A stretch of DNA of 42,684 nucleotides. Origin: Pirellulales bacterium (GTDB lineage: Bacteria; Planctomycetota; Planctomycetia; Pirellulales; Thermoguttaceae). This document shows positions 1 to 9,051 of this stretch, one piece after another. The DNA lies in contig JAFGAY010000382.1 in assembly GCA_016933425.1 (NCBI GenBank), positions 1 through 42,684 of the forward strand. Reading direction: 5' to 3'. The notes under the pieces are model-generated. The model was not told where the DNA came from. It did no database searches and was given only the letters and a program-made list of their open reading frames with translations. The stretch's first letter is position 1; the number at the start of each line of letters is the position of its first letter. The position numbers and the translations under genes were made by a program.

Positions 1-1
1 G

Positions 2-208
2 GCCGTGCTGACGATCTACCTGGCCACGGCGACCTGTGGGCTCGGCTCGCTGTTGTTGTACCAGGTCGACATGGTCGGGGCGTGCGTCGTGCTGTTGATG
101 GTCGCGTGCGTGCTGGTGCTGGTCGGCATTTTGGAAACGACCGCGCGGCGCCGGACCGAGCAGGTCAAAACGTCCAAAAACCAGCGCCGCCAACGCAAGA
201 CGAGGTAA
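2..208 (+). CDS. C-terminal end of a probable undecaprenyl-phosphate sugar-1-phosphate transferase (GT4/MraY-WecA type), partial
   Basis: The reading frame is open from the first base, so the gene begins outside the window; the GTG at 5 is probably an internal valine. The visible 68 residues form two hydrophobic segments (around LATATCGLGSLLLYQ and GACVVLLMVACVLVLVGIL) and a short basic tail. This ending is common in planctomycete WecA/MraY-like transferases, which load a sugar phosphate onto a polyprenyl carrier at the inner membrane. The O-antigen ligase-like gene starts 6 bases after the stop, which supports a polysaccharide operon. No catalytic motif lies in the visible part, so the family call rests on the helix pattern and the neighbour. 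Confidence 0.5.
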   Translation, partial: AVLTIYLATATCGLGSLLLYQVDMVGACVVLLMVACVLVLVGILETTARRRTEQVKTSKNQRRQRKTR

Positions 209-214
209 CGGCCC

Positions 215-2620
215 GTGACGTCGAAACGCAAACGAAAACCCCAGCCCTCCGGTTCCAACGGCCGTCCGGCCAAGGGACCGCGAACCGGCAAGATGGAAAC
301 GCTGCCGATACGGGAGACCGCGCTGCAACGCGGCCCGAGCGACGGGCCGCGACGCTGGCTTCTGGCGGCGACCGTGTTTGTGTTCGTCGCGCGGCCGTTG
401 GTGGCCAGCGAGTCGGTCGTTCAGGCGGGCGAGGGAATTTCGTTGGTCATGTTCTCGCTGCTGCTGGCGATTTGTTGGGGCATGATGATGATTCACCGCG
501 GTCGGCTCGCGCTGCGCGTCGGGCCGGCCGACGTCGCCGTGCTCGTCCTGCTCGTGTTGCACTCGGCCGCCGCGATTTGGGCGGCCCAGACAGGCAACCC
601 AAGGGCCGCCCTCAACGTGCTTTGGGCTTGGATCGGACTGGGCGTGGGCTTTTTCTTGTTGCGACAACTGGTTGCCGGCGCGCGCGAGGCGAGGACCGTC
701 GCCGCCGTGATGATCGCCCTGGGCGTCGCCCTGGCCGGCTACGGGATTTTTCAATACGTGATCGAGCTTCCCGATCTGCGGCGCGATTTCGCCCGGGATC
801 CCGAGGGAATGATGCGAGCCCAAGGGGTTTGGTACGAAGCGGGATCGGTGGCACGAGCCCAGTTCGAGCAACGACTGAACAGCCGGGAGCCATTAGCCAC
901 GTTTGCGCTAACCAACTCGTTGGCGGGCTACCTCGCGCCGTGGTTGGTGGCGGCTCTGGGCGTGGGGGCGCTGGGCGGTGTGGCGTGGCCTCGCTTCGGG
1001 GTGCCGTGGCCACGATTTGGGGTGCCATGCCCACGCTTGCGTGGGCATGAAAAGGAATCGAAGGAACATGCCCACGCAAGCGTGGGCATGGCACCCGGCA
1101 TGGCACCCGGCGTGGCACTCGGCGTGGGCATAAAGCCCGGCATGGTATCCGGCGCAATGGGAATACTTTTGGTCGTTGCGACGATGGGTGTTTGCCTCCT
1201 ATTGACCAAAAGTCGCAGCGCAATGGTCGCGGCGGCCGTGGGCCTGGTGTTGGTCGGTCTCGCGCGCATGGCCGCGCGGCGGGTGATCGGCTGGCGATGG
1301 CCGGCCGTCGGTCTGGCGGCCGTCGCCGCGATGGTGATCGTCGCCATGGCGGCCGGCGGACTCGATCGTGAAGTCGTGAGCGAGGCTGGTAAGTCGCTGG
1401 GCTATCGGCTTCAGTACTGGCGTTCGACCATGGCAATGATCGCCGATCATCCGTGGCTCGGTTGTGGGCCGGGCCAATTCCAGAACGCCTACTCGACTTA
1501 CAAACTGCCCGAGGCAAGCGAGGAAGTGGGCGATCCGCACAATTTCTTTTTGGAAATTTGGGCCACCTCGGGCACGGGAGCCCTGTTGGCTTTCATAGCG
1601 GTGCTGGGTTGCTTGGCGCATGGCATCTGGCGGCACTGGCGGACCACCGCCGGCGGTCTGCCGGTGCGGGAATTTGTGCCTGGGCCAGATGTTCACACTC
1701 AGTGGTTCGATGACGCCAGCCCATGGATCGTGGGCGGGGCCGCGGCCGGATTTCTGGCGGCGTGGCTGCTGGGATTATTGACCGGCAGCATGCCGAGCAT
1801 GGCCTTGCTGTTGATTGGCGGGCCGGCGGCAGCGGCGGTTGTGTTTTTGATGCGCGACTGGGTGGGCCGGGGTTCGCTGCCGGTCGCCGTTTTAGTGATC
1901 GGCTTGGTGGTGCTGTTGATTCATCTTCTGGCGGCCGGGGGAATCGGCTTCCCGGGCGTGGCCGGTACGTTTTGGCTGCTGTTGGCGTTGGGGCTGTCGG
2001 CGGTCGACGCGCGGCCGAGTCGCCAGTGGCCGCCAGCGGCCGCGTGGGTCGCCACGGTCGCGGTGGTCGTGCTGGCCGGGGCCTGTTATTGGACGGGATA
2101 CGCGCCGGTGCTCAGTGCCCGGGGACCCATGCTTGCGGCGGCGTTCGACGCCGTAAACCGGGAAGCCCACCTACGCACGGCCGCGGCGGCCGATCCGTGG
2201 TTGCCCGACTGTCGACGGGAACTAGCCGCCGTGGCGTTGGCCGACTGGCGCGAGCGGCGCGACGAGCGATCGCTCGATGAATTCAAGCAATACGCGGCCC
2301 AGGCGATGGAGCTTGATCCGCGTTTAGCCCCGTCGTGGGCCACGCTGGGGGACCAGTATCTGGAGGTATACGACGCCACATTGTCGGAGGACGACCTGCA
2401 ATCGGCCCTGGCGGCCTACGGCAAGGCCGCGATTCTTTATCCCAACAAGGCCGAATTCCATGGCAAGCTGGCCATTGCCCTGGAGCGGTCGGGCCAGGGA
2501 GCCGCTGCGTTGGAGGAGGCAAAAATGGCCCTGCGCCTGGATGATGCCATGCCCCACCACGACAAGAAGATGCCCGACAAACACCGAAAGCGCTTGCTGC
2601 GTATAGTAGCTGGTTCGTAG
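215..2620 (+). CDS. O-antigen ligase/polymerase-like membrane protein with C-terminal TPR region
   Basis: An 801-residue polytopic inner-membrane protein. After a basic N-terminus (TSKRKRK) come many hydrophobic segments. The Wzy_C/O-antigen ligase signature is visible near residues 411-450 as HPWLGCGPGQFQ followed by DPHNFFLEIWATSG. These proteins join or polymerise lipid-linked glycans on the periplasmic side. Residues ~640-801 are soluble and look like TPR helices (SWATLGDQYLEVYD, AALEEAKMALRLDD), a layout usual for planctomycete and myxobacterial members. The GTG start sits 6 bases after the upstream stop, suggesting one operon. Codons ~268-310 are an oddity: a block of palindromic repeat DNA is translated in frame as Gly/Pro/Met/His-rich sequence (see the repeat entry). 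Whether it acts as ligase or polymerase cannot be told from sequence. Confidence 0.85.
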   Translation: MTSKRKRKPQPSGSNGRPAKGPRTGKMETLPIRETALQRGPSDGPRRWLLAATVFVFVARPLVASESVVQAGEGISLVMFSLLLAICWGMMMIHRGRLALRVGPADVAVLVLLVLHSAAAIWAAQTGNPRAALNVLWAWIGLGVGFFLLRQLVAGAREARTVAAVMIALGVALAGYGIFQYVIELPDLRRDFARDPEGMMRAQGVWYEAGSVARAQFEQRLNSREPLATFALTNSLAGYLAPWLVAALGVGALGGVAWPRFGVPWPRFGVPCPRLRGHEKESKEHAHASVGMAPGMAPGVALGVGIKPGMVSGAMGILLVVATMGVCLLLTKSRSAMVAAAVGLVLVGLARMAARRVIGWRWPAVGLAAVAAMVIVAMAAGGLDREVVSEAGKSLGYRLQYWRSTMAMIADHPWLGCGPGQFQNAYSTYKLPEASEEVGDPHNFFLEIWATSGTGALLAFIAVLGCLAHGIWRHWRTTAGGLPVREFVPGPDVHTQWFDDASPWIVGGAAAGFLAAWLLGLLTGSMPSMALLLIGGPAAAAVVFLMRDWVGRGSLPVAVLVIGLVVLLIHLLAAGGIGFPGVAGTFWLLLALGLSAVDARPSRQWPPAAAWVATVAVVVLAGACYWTGYAPVLSARGPMLAAAFDAVNREAHLRTAAAADPWLPDCRRELAAVALADWRERRDERSLDEFKQYAAQAMELDPRLAPSWATLGDQYLEVYDATLSEDDLQSALAAYGKAAILYPNKAEFHGKLAIALERSGQGAAALEEAKMALRLDDAMPHHDKKMPDKHRKRLLRIVAGS
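1020..1096. repeat. 30-bp perfect inverted repeat inside the O-antigen ligase gene
   Basis: Bases 1020-1049 and 1067-1096 are perfect reverse complements (30 bp arms, 17-base spacer). Each arm contains its own small palindrome, ATGCCCACGC-TT-GCGTGGGCAT and the matching version with AA. Degenerate GGCATGGCACCC-type copies continue to about 1145, and related GGGGTGCC words lie just upstream from ~985. The whole block keeps the reading frame open. It looks like a dispersed palindromic (REP-like) element that landed in a tolerant loop. Confidence 0.85.
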
Positions 2621-2624
2621 AATT

Positions 2625-2663
2625 GTAATACTTCGGCCGACTGAAGCATTACCCTTTCTTTTC
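2625..2663 (+). terminator. Possible intrinsic terminator after the O-antigen ligase gene
   Basis: Four bases after the stop codon, GTAATACTTC (2625-2634) and GAAGCATTAC (2643-2652) form a 10-bp stem with one mismatch and an 8-base loop. A pyrimidine-rich, T-rich run (CCTTTCTTTTCTCTT) follows. The next gene starts at 2696. Confidence 0.5.
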
Positions 2664-2695
2664 TCTTGCGGCGCGACTTGGACGGAAATTGTGTT

Positions 2696-3886
2696 ATGAA
2701 GATTTGGCTTTGGGCATTTTTGGCAATCGTAATCGGTGGTGCAATTGGGGGGGCTTATGCGCTCAGGCCGCTCGGTTTTTCGGCCGGCGAGTTGCCGTCT
2801 CCCCAGGCGGTCGTTCCACCTCGGCCGGCGGTGCCCGGCGAAGCGAGCCCAGAAACCAAGGGAATTCCAAGAGTCGTCGTGGAGCAAGAGGTTTTTGATT
2901 TCGGCACGATGGACGCCAAGGAGGAAAAGAAACATGCGTTCGTCATCCGCAACGAGGGCAACGGTTTACTCGAAATCGAAAACCAGGGCACAAGCTGCAA
3001 GTGCGCGATGAGCGACTTCACGACCCGGACAATCGGACCGGGCAAATCAACGAAAATCACGTTGACCTGGACGGCGAAGGAGTATTTCGGCCCCTACGAG
3101 CAGAGGGCCACGATCCACACGAACGATCCGGAACAACCTAAAATCACGCTGGCCGTGAAGGGTCGGGTAACGGCGGCGCTTCGATCCTCCCCCCCGGAGG
3201 TGGTTTTTAGCGAGATGCCCGCGGGCCATCAGGTCAAGAGCAAGGTCCACGTGTTCGCATATCGTTCCGACGAGCTTACGCTAACCGACGTCAGTCTGGA
3301 GGACGCGAGCACGGCGGAATACTTCGACGTGACGTCGTCGCGTCTTTCGGCCGAGCAGCTCGCGGCGGAAAAGGACGCCAAAAGCGGCTACGAACTGGCG
3401 ATTGCGATAAAACCCGGGTTGCCTCTGGGGCGATTTCGGCAGACAATCCTCGTGGACACCAATCTGCCGAAGGACGCCCGGTTGGAAATCCCGATCAAGG
3501 GAAAAGTGGTCAGCGATTTTTCGATCGTGGGCCGCGACTGGAACGAAGAGCGTCAGACGTTGTCTTTGGGAATTTTACCGCCGGGCGAGGGAGCCGACCG
3601 TACGCTTTTTCTCGTGGTGCGAGGACGATACCACCGCTCGATCGACGTCGAGGTGGCCGAGGTTTTTCCTCCCGAATTGCTGACGGCCGAATTGGGCGAA
3701 CCAACCGGCGTGGGCAGCGGGAGCGTGGCGCGGATTCCATTGCGGATTCGAGTTGCCAAGGAAAGCGGCCCGGCCAATTACTTGGGGTCGCGGCAAGCCC
3801 CGGCCGGCCATGTGATTCTGAACACGAACCATCCGCAAGCTCCCCGGATCAAGGCGCTGGTCAGTTTCGCGGTCGAGGGTGGGTAG
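2696..3886 (+). CDS. DUF1573 domain protein, membrane-anchored or exported
   Basis: 396 residues. I take the ATG at 2696, because MKIWLWAFLAIVIGGAIGG gives a clean N-terminal signal or anchor helix; a TTG at 2666 would only add 10 residues in front of it. Residues ~60-155 match the DUF1573 pattern: FDFGTMDAKEEKKHAFVI, then the conserved Cys pair in GTSCKCAMSDF, then Gly-Pro-Gly and a beta strand ending in HTNDPEQPKITLAVKG. Two further Ig/ASPM-like beta domains follow (~160-275 and ~285-396), the last closing with ILNTNHPQAPRIKALVSF. Planctomycetes carry many such exported proteins of unknown function. It may be co-directional with the cytochrome 93 bp downstream. Confidence 0.85.
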   Translation: MKIWLWAFLAIVIGGAIGGAYALRPLGFSAGELPSPQAVVPPRPAVPGEASPETKGIPRVVVEQEVFDFGTMDAKEEKKHAFVIRNEGNGLLEIENQGTSCKCAMSDFTTRTIGPGKSTKITLTWTAKEYFGPYEQRATIHTNDPEQPKITLAVKGRVTAALRSSPPEVVFSEMPAGHQVKSKVHVFAYRSDELTLTDVSLEDASTAEYFDVTSSRLSAEQLAAEKDAKSGYELAIAIKPGLPLGRFRQTILVDTNLPKDARLEIPIKGKVVSDFSIVGRDWNEERQTLSLGILPPGEGADRTLFLVVRGRYHRSIDVEVAEVFPPELLTAELGEPTGVGSGSVARIPLRIRVAKESGPANYLGSRQAPAGHVILNTNHPQAPRIKALVSFAVEGG

Positions 3887-3979
3887 TGCGGCGTGCGATG
3901 GACAACCGAGGATGTGGAAAACAAGGAAGTCGGCGAGAAGGATCTCCGGGGCTCTTAAAAACGATGACGGATCAGATTC

Positions 3980-6043
3980 ATGCGCGTTTTATACTTATGT
4001 TTCATCCTGCTGGCCGGCATTGTCGCGCTATCGACCGGATGTTCTCGCTCGGATAATTCGTCGAAACCGGATCCGGCGGCCAGCTCGCCGTCGGGTGGTT
4101 GGGCGTCGAATGAGAAGAACCCGGCGGCGGAAACCTTACCTCCGCCGGCCGACCCGTTCAGCGACGCAGACAAGTCGGCGGCATCCATGCCGCTACCCCC
4201 GGTTTTGCCCCCACCCGAGGAACCGGCGCAAGAAGAGGCCGTCGATCGCGATGCGCCGGCGCCCGCCGAGACGGAGCCGGCGACGGAGCCGCCGGCCGAC
4301 GCCTTTGCGCCGCCTCTGGCCCCTGCCCCGTCCGAACCGCCGGCGCTGCGCAATCCGTTGCGCGAGACGCCGCCGCCCGATGCGGCGGAAGCCTCGAATC
4401 CGATGCGTCGGCCGCAAGCTCCGCTGCCCGATTCGGAGGAGCCCAACGCAGCGCGGCCCATGGAACAGCCTTCCGGTGATCGCTCGTCACAAGGTGAATC
4501 GAGTGTATTTCCCCAACCGCCGCCGACGGCGCCACCCGACGCGACAAAGACCGACGCGCCCGGCGGCGAGCACGCACCGGAGGCGTCGCCTTCGCCCCCG
4601 GCTGCCGAGACGCCGGTCGTCAAGGCCGAGGAAACGGAAACGGAAAAGGAACCCTTCGATCCGATCAAGGAAAACGGTCCGATTTTCGTCGGGTGGCCGC
4701 GGCCGAAGTTGTCGCTGGTGATCACGGGCCGCGAGGACGGCTACATCGAGCCGTGCGGTTGCGCGGGCTTGGACCGGATGAAGGGAGGCCTGAGCCGCCG
4801 GCACGCGATGATCGAGTCACTTCGCAAGCAAGGCTGGCCGGTGGTGTGCGTCGACGCCGGCGGGTTGAGCAAAGGCTACGGCCCCCAGGCCGAGATTAAA
4901 TTTCAGCGAACGGTCGACGCCATGCGCAAGATGGGCTACGACGCGATCGGGCTGGGGATCAACGACCTGCAGCTTCCAACGGCCGAGTTGGTGTCGGTTG
5001 CGGCCGAGCCGAGCCCGTTTGTTTCGGCCAACGTGGGGTTGTTCGGCCTGGACGCCGGGGTGACGGCCAAAACAAAGATCGTTGAGGTTGGCGGTCTGAA
5101 GGTGGGCGTAACGGCCGTTTTGGGTAAGTCGTATCACAATCTGCTCGCCAACAACCCGGAGATCGAGCTGGCCTCGCCCGAGGACGCCATCGCCCAGGTT
5201 TTGCCGGCGCTGAAGAAGAATTGCAACTTGCTGGTGTTGTTGGCCTTCGCGACGAAGGAGGAGTCGATCGCGTTGGGAAAGGAGTTTCCCGATTTTCAGC
5301 TTGTGGTGACCTCCGGCGGCCCGCCCGAGCCGCCCAGGGAGCCGCTCCAGATTCCCGACACGCAGTCCTTGTTGATCGAGATGGGCGAGAAGGGGATGAA
5401 TGCGGTCGTGCTGGGGCTCTACGACGATCCGGCCAAGCCGCTGCGCTATCAGCGCGTGCCGTTGGACTCGCGATTCGCGGCGTCGAAGGCCATGTATCGG
5501 ATCATGGTCGCCTATCAGGAGGAACTCAAGCGGCTAGGGCTTGAGGGGCTGGGAATTCGGCCGGTTTCCCATCCGCAAAGCGACGTGAACGGCCCGTTCG
5601 TCGGCTCGGAGCGGTGCAAGTCGTGCCACGAGGAGTCGTATCGCGTGTGGAAGAAGAGCGGCCACGCGAAGGCGTGGCAAACGCTGGTCGAGGGCGATCC
5701 GCCGCGCAATTTCGATCCCGAGTGCATCAGTTGCCACGTGATCGGCTGGCATCCGACCAAGCATTTTCCCTACAAGACCGGTTTTCTCAGCGCGAAAAAG
5801 ACGCCCGAGATGCTCGACGTTGGCTGCGAGTCGTGCCACGGTCCCGGCGGAGCTCATTGCGACGCCGAGGACGGCAGCGACCTGGCGCTGCAAGAGAAGC
5901 TCTATGAAGCCGTGCGCGTGACCAAGGAAGAGTCGCAAACGAACCTATCCAAGATGTGCCAGAATTGCCACGACCTGGACAACAGCCCCGATTTCAACTT
6001 CGAGACCTACTGGCCGAAAGTCGAGCACTACGAGGAAGAGTAA
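3980..6043 (+). CDS. Tetraheme cytochrome c554-like lipoprotein with a phosphoesterase-like domain
   Basis: 687 residues. The N-terminus is a lipoprotein signal with lipobox LSTGC, Cys21 being the lipidation site. Residues ~22-215 are a Pro/Glu/Ala-rich linker. Residues ~230-510 follow the order of a UshA/5'-nucleotidase-like metallophosphoesterase (EPCGC near 257-261, GGLSRRHAMIESLR, VVCVDAGG, MGYDAIGLGINDL), but positions that normally bind metal appear changed: GNHE reads GIND and the GD motif reads GG. The C-terminal domain has four CxxCH heme sites: CKSCH (546), CISCH (582), CESCH (616) and CQNCH (660), plus a conserved SGHAKAW His, as in cytochrome c554-type folds. It should sit in the periplasm or on the outer membrane and carry electrons; the partner is unknown. 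Family certain at the heme domain, less so in the middle. Confidence 0.85.
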   Translation: MRVLYLCFILLAGIVALSTGCSRSDNSSKPDPAASSPSGGWASNEKNPAAETLPPPADPFSDADKSAASMPLPPVLPPPEEPAQEEAVDRDAPAPAETEPATEPPADAFAPPLAPAPSEPPALRNPLRETPPPDAAEASNPMRRPQAPLPDSEEPNAARPMEQPSGDRSSQGESSVFPQPPPTAPPDATKTDAPGGEHAPEASPSPPAAETPVVKAEETETEKEPFDPIKENGPIFVGWPRPKLSLVITGREDGYIEPCGCAGLDRMKGGLSRRHAMIESLRKQGWPVVCVDAGGLSKGYGPQAEIKFQRTVDAMRKMGYDAIGLGINDLQLPTAELVSVAAEPSPFVSANVGLFGLDAGVTAKTKIVEVGGLKVGVTAVLGKSYHNLLANNPEIELASPEDAIAQVLPALKKNCNLLVLLAFATKEESIALGKEFPDFQLVVTSGGPPEPPREPLQIPDTQSLLIEMGEKGMNAVVLGLYDDPAKPLRYQRVPLDSRFAASKAMYRIMVAYQEELKRLGLEGLGIRPVSHPQSDVNGPFVGSERCKSCHEESYRVWKKSGHAKAWQTLVEGDPPRNFDPECISCHVIGWHPTKHFPYKTGFLSAKKTPEMLDVGCESCHGPGGAHCDAEDGSDLALQEKLYEAVRVTKEESQTNLSKMCQNCHDLDNSPDFNFETYWPKVEHYEEE

Positions 6044-6066
6044 AGGCGAGGGTAAAGATCGAATAT

Positions 6067-6140
6067 CCCAGATCTCAAATCCCAGATCTCAAATCTCAAA
6101 TCTCGGATCTCAAATTTGAGATCTGAAATTTGAGATTGGG
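6067..6140. repeat. Palindromic tandem array of AGATCTCAAAT units between convergent genes
   Basis: Short units of the type CCCAGATCTCAAAT are repeated in tandem and then mirrored (TTTGAGATCTGAAATTTGAG, then GATTGGG), so the block is both a tandem repeat and a long imperfect palindrome. It lies 23 bp after the cytochrome stop and 24 bp before the end of the convergent gene at 6165. It could end transcription from both sides, or be a dispersed repeat. Confidence 0.75.
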
Positions 6141-6164
6141 GTTTCGAGTTATTCCGCCTACCGC

Positions 6165-8741
6165 TCAATACCTTGCCGGGGCGGGTTCGAGGGGCGCGGG
6201 GCCGCCCGCCGGCGGCGCCATGGTCGGTTGGTTGCGCCGGTCGGCGGTTTGCGGCGGGTTTTCTTCCTGGGGCGCGGTCGCGCCGAGCATGGGGCGTTGG
6301 CCGGGCAAGTCGAAATCACCCTGGTAGAAGTGGGTGGTTTCCTCGCCGACGAGCTTGGTGCCCAACGGCCGGCAATAAACCTCGGCGCGAAACATGTGGT
6401 TGCCCGCCGCCTGCGCCTGCGCGGCGATCTTCAGCACGACCTTCTTGCCGGCCGGGACGACGCCGATCGCGTCGAACAACACCTGGCCCGGCTGAAGCTT
6501 GTAGGGTGCTCCTTTGGCCGAGACGGGCTCAATACCCTGCGAAAAATAGACGACTGCCTCAACGTCCGAGGCGTCTTTCGTTCCCCGGTTGTGGATCGTA
6601 ATCGTGTAGTCGGCCGTTTGACCCAACGGCACCGGGCCCGACGGGTCGCATACCTCGAGGGCCAGATCGGCGATCGATTCGACTCGCGTAACGGCCGTCG
6701 CCTCGGCCGAAACCCGCTTGGCGATGGCTTCGACCTTCATTTGGGTGTATCCCTCGCGGGCCAATTGGCATTGGACCGACAGCTCTTGTTCGGTTCCCTC
6801 GGCCAGCCGATCGAGTTTCCATTGGACCGATTGCCCGTCGGACGCCGCCTGGCCGTGGTTGCCGGCGGCGATCAGCTTGGCCTCGGGTGGAATCTTGGCC
6901 ACAAGCCGAACGTCCTCGGCCGAGGCGTTGCCCGAGTTGCGAACCCGAATCCTGTAGGTCGCCACGGCGCCGGTGAACTGGACCTTCGGGGCGTCGACGG
7001 CCACCTCGACGTTGGCCTTGCGCACCAGAAGGGTTTCATTCAATTGAGCCCGGGCGGGGCCGTCGCAACGCAACTCCATCTGAACGGCAAGCGAGCCGGG
7101 ATTTCGGGCGACCAGCTCCATGTCGATCACTTTTCTTTCGCCTGCGGCCAGCGTGCCCAGGCGATGTTGCGTCGGCGCGCCTTCGCCGGGCACCAGCGGC
7201 ATCATCATCAGCACCAATTGATCAGCGGCGCCGTTGCCCGTGTTGGAGATTTCAAGTTTGAAAATCTGGGGTTCGCCGAAATGGACTTCGCGCGGACCGG
7301 CCAGGCGGAGGTTGAGCTTGGGTTCCTCGACCTGAATCACGGTTTGCGATGTGATGGGGGTGAAATCCCAGCGGACGGCCAGATCGATTGGCCGGCTCTG
7401 ACGCGGCACAATGGCCAGCGTGGCTTTCTGGCGAACCTTGGCTTCCATCGGACCGATCTTCCAGACCAACTGCCGGCCGCCGCCGGCGCCCGGCTCCGCG
7501 AAAATCGCTCCGCTGGTGGCTTCGCTTCCGACGACGTCGGCCCAGTCGGGCAAGGCCATGGTGACGACCACGTTGTTGGCCGCCACGTCGCCGGAGTTTT
7601 CGACGTGGACCTCGTAGGTTGATTGCTTGCCAACCGCGATCCGCGCCGGACCAAGCGTTTGAACGTTCAACATGGGGCTGCGCCGAGTCAGCAGAACTTG
7701 CGCGCCGCGCGGCGAAGGGTCGCCGGACACGGAAGCCACGCCGGCAGCATCGGGAACCGTCGGGGATGAAGTCTCCGGAACGCTCGGATGGGCTTCGGCG
7801 ACTGATTCAACCATCGGAACCGTTGCTGGATGGCCGGGTTGCTCGGGCGCCCGGGTCGGCGTTTGCTCGGTAAGGCTCGGACCGGCGGCGGGATTCGGCT
7901 CAGGATCGGAGGGCGCGACCGAAGATTCGGCCGGTCGTCGCGGGGCCAACGTCGGAACTCGTCGCTCGGCTTGACGCGGCGGGGCCATGGTTGGTGCGGC
8001 CGTGGCACGCGATGAGGCCGCCGCCGGTTGGGCCGGAGCAACGTCGGACGGCTTGGATTCCGTCGGCGTGTTGCCAAAAACCGACTGGCGGAAGCGAGCG
8101 AGTCGCTGGTGCAATGGCGCGGACGTTCCGCTCGGGCCGGATTGTCCACCAACCGATGAATTTGGCCCGCTGGCCGGCTGATTTTCGGTTATGGTCGTGT
8201 TGCGGACCACAAGGCCGCCAGTCGCCGGCGTGGACGACACGGACGCGGCGACCGGTGGATCGCCGGCCGACGGCGGCATCGGACCCGACGTATTGCCCGT
8301 GGCGTTCCACGGCGAAGCGCCCAGCGGCACCCTTGGTTGCGAGGACTCGGGCGTTGGCTCGGGCGTCGACGCGGTTAGCTCGGCCCTGGTCGGATAGGCT
8401 TCGTAGGGCGACATGCCCGACGAACTCGTGTTGGTATTGCCGCTAGGCTGGCTCGACGTCGTGGGATTGGCCGCATCGAGCGACTTGGCGGGTCGAATCG
8501 CGCTGCCCGTCCGGGGCGATGCGTCGTCGTCGAGCATCTGCTGCTCGTGTCCGGTCGACGATTGGCTGCCCGGCAGCCGCGAGAAAATCCCGTCGACCAC
8601 CTTCACGCCGAAACGATCGACTCGTTCGAGCAGTGAGGGGCTCGACGATTTTTTGACGGTTTGGGCGTTGGCCCGGGCGTCACCCAGCAGCCACGCGGCG
8701 GCGAGCGTTACCACGACAATAAGTATTTGCTTGTGAACCAT
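6165..8741 (-). CDS. Exported protein with four CARDB/DUF11-like beta repeats
   Basis: 858 residues. MVHKQILIVVVTLAAAWLLGDARANAQ is a typical signal peptide. Residues ~28-340 are low-complexity Pro/Ser/Thr-rich sequence, probably a flexible spacer. Four Ig-like repeats of about 100-120 residues start near 355, 473, 574 and 692, each with a line such as STYEVHVENSGDVAANNVVV, FKLEISNTGNGAADQL, YRIRVRNSGNASAEDVRL or YTITIHNRGTKDASDVEA. This is the CARDB/DUF11 'conserved repeat' pattern of cell-surface proteins. The C-terminal tail is Pro/Gln-rich. There is no C-terminal anchor or catalytic motif, so the role is structural or adhesive at best guess. Downstream of the kinase gene on the same strand, but separated by 310 bp, so probably its own transcript. 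Confidence 0.8.
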   Translation of the reverse strand: MVHKQILIVVVTLAAAWLLGDARANAQTVKKSSSPSLLERVDRFGVKVVDGIFSRLPGSQSSTGHEQQMLDDDASPRTGSAIRPAKSLDAANPTTSSQPSGNTNTSSSGMSPYEAYPTRAELTASTPEPTPESSQPRVPLGASPWNATGNTSGPMPPSAGDPPVAASVSSTPATGGLVVRNTTITENQPASGPNSSVGGQSGPSGTSAPLHQRLARFRQSVFGNTPTESKPSDVAPAQPAAASSRATAAPTMAPPRQAERRVPTLAPRRPAESSVAPSDPEPNPAAGPSLTEQTPTRAPEQPGHPATVPMVESVAEAHPSVPETSSPTVPDAAGVASVSGDPSPRGAQVLLTRRSPMLNVQTLGPARIAVGKQSTYEVHVENSGDVAANNVVVTMALPDWADVVGSEATSGAIFAEPGAGGGRQLVWKIGPMEAKVRQKATLAIVPRQSRPIDLAVRWDFTPITSQTVIQVEEPKLNLRLAGPREVHFGEPQIFKLEISNTGNGAADQLVLMMMPLVPGEGAPTQHRLGTLAAGERKVIDMELVARNPGSLAVQMELRCDGPARAQLNETLLVRKANVEVAVDAPKVQFTGAVATYRIRVRNSGNASAEDVRLVAKIPPEAKLIAAGNHGQAASDGQSVQWKLDRLAEGTEQELSVQCQLAREGYTQMKVEAIAKRVSAEATAVTRVESIADLALEVCDPSGPVPLGQTADYTITIHNRGTKDASDVEAVVYFSQGIEPVSAKGAPYKLQPGQVLFDAIGVVPAGKKVVLKIAAQAQAAGNHMFRAEVYCRPLGTKLVGEETTHFYQGDFDLPGQRPMLGATAPQEENPPQTADRRNQPTMAPPAGGPAPLEPAPARY

Positions 8742-9051
8742 TTTCGTTTCCCGTTATGGCATGAAGAGGCACTTGGATTGGGCATAATCGCATCGTCTCT
8801 ATCGGTTGGATTGAATTGGTTGGTTTAGCTAAGTTTTCCGGTTCGATAATATGGGCAATAAGCGAGAGGTAGGCAATGCTAGGCGTGGCGAGGATCTACA
8901 TTACGGCCGTCACATACAAGTTGCGTTGTTCGAGGATAATAGCCGCAGGCGGAAGCCCGCGAGCGGTGTAAAAAAACGCCCAGCGCACCCCCCACGGATA
9001 GTCTGGGAACCGCTTAACCGTGGATCCGCTTCCTTACGGGCGCGGTTCGGT
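8742..9051. other. Intergenic region with one dispersed hairpin repeat
   Basis: This 310-bp gap lies between the kinase stop and the start of the CARDB-repeat gene. Apart from the short repeat at 8940-8968 I see no coding signal. The half next to 8742 is AT-richer and presumably holds the promoter of the minus-strand gene; no convincing -35/-10 pair could be picked. Confidence 0.5.
8940..8968 (+). repeat. Dispersed hairpin repeat, TAGCCGC...CGGAAG...CCGCGAGC family, copy 1
   Basis: The sequence TAGCCGCAGGCGGAAGCCCG followed by CGAGCGG can fold into a GC-rich hairpin. A near-identical unit lies on the opposite strand at 25474-25503, with the same TAGCCGC, CGGAAG and CCGCGAGC blocks and a few substitutions. 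Confidence 0.6.
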
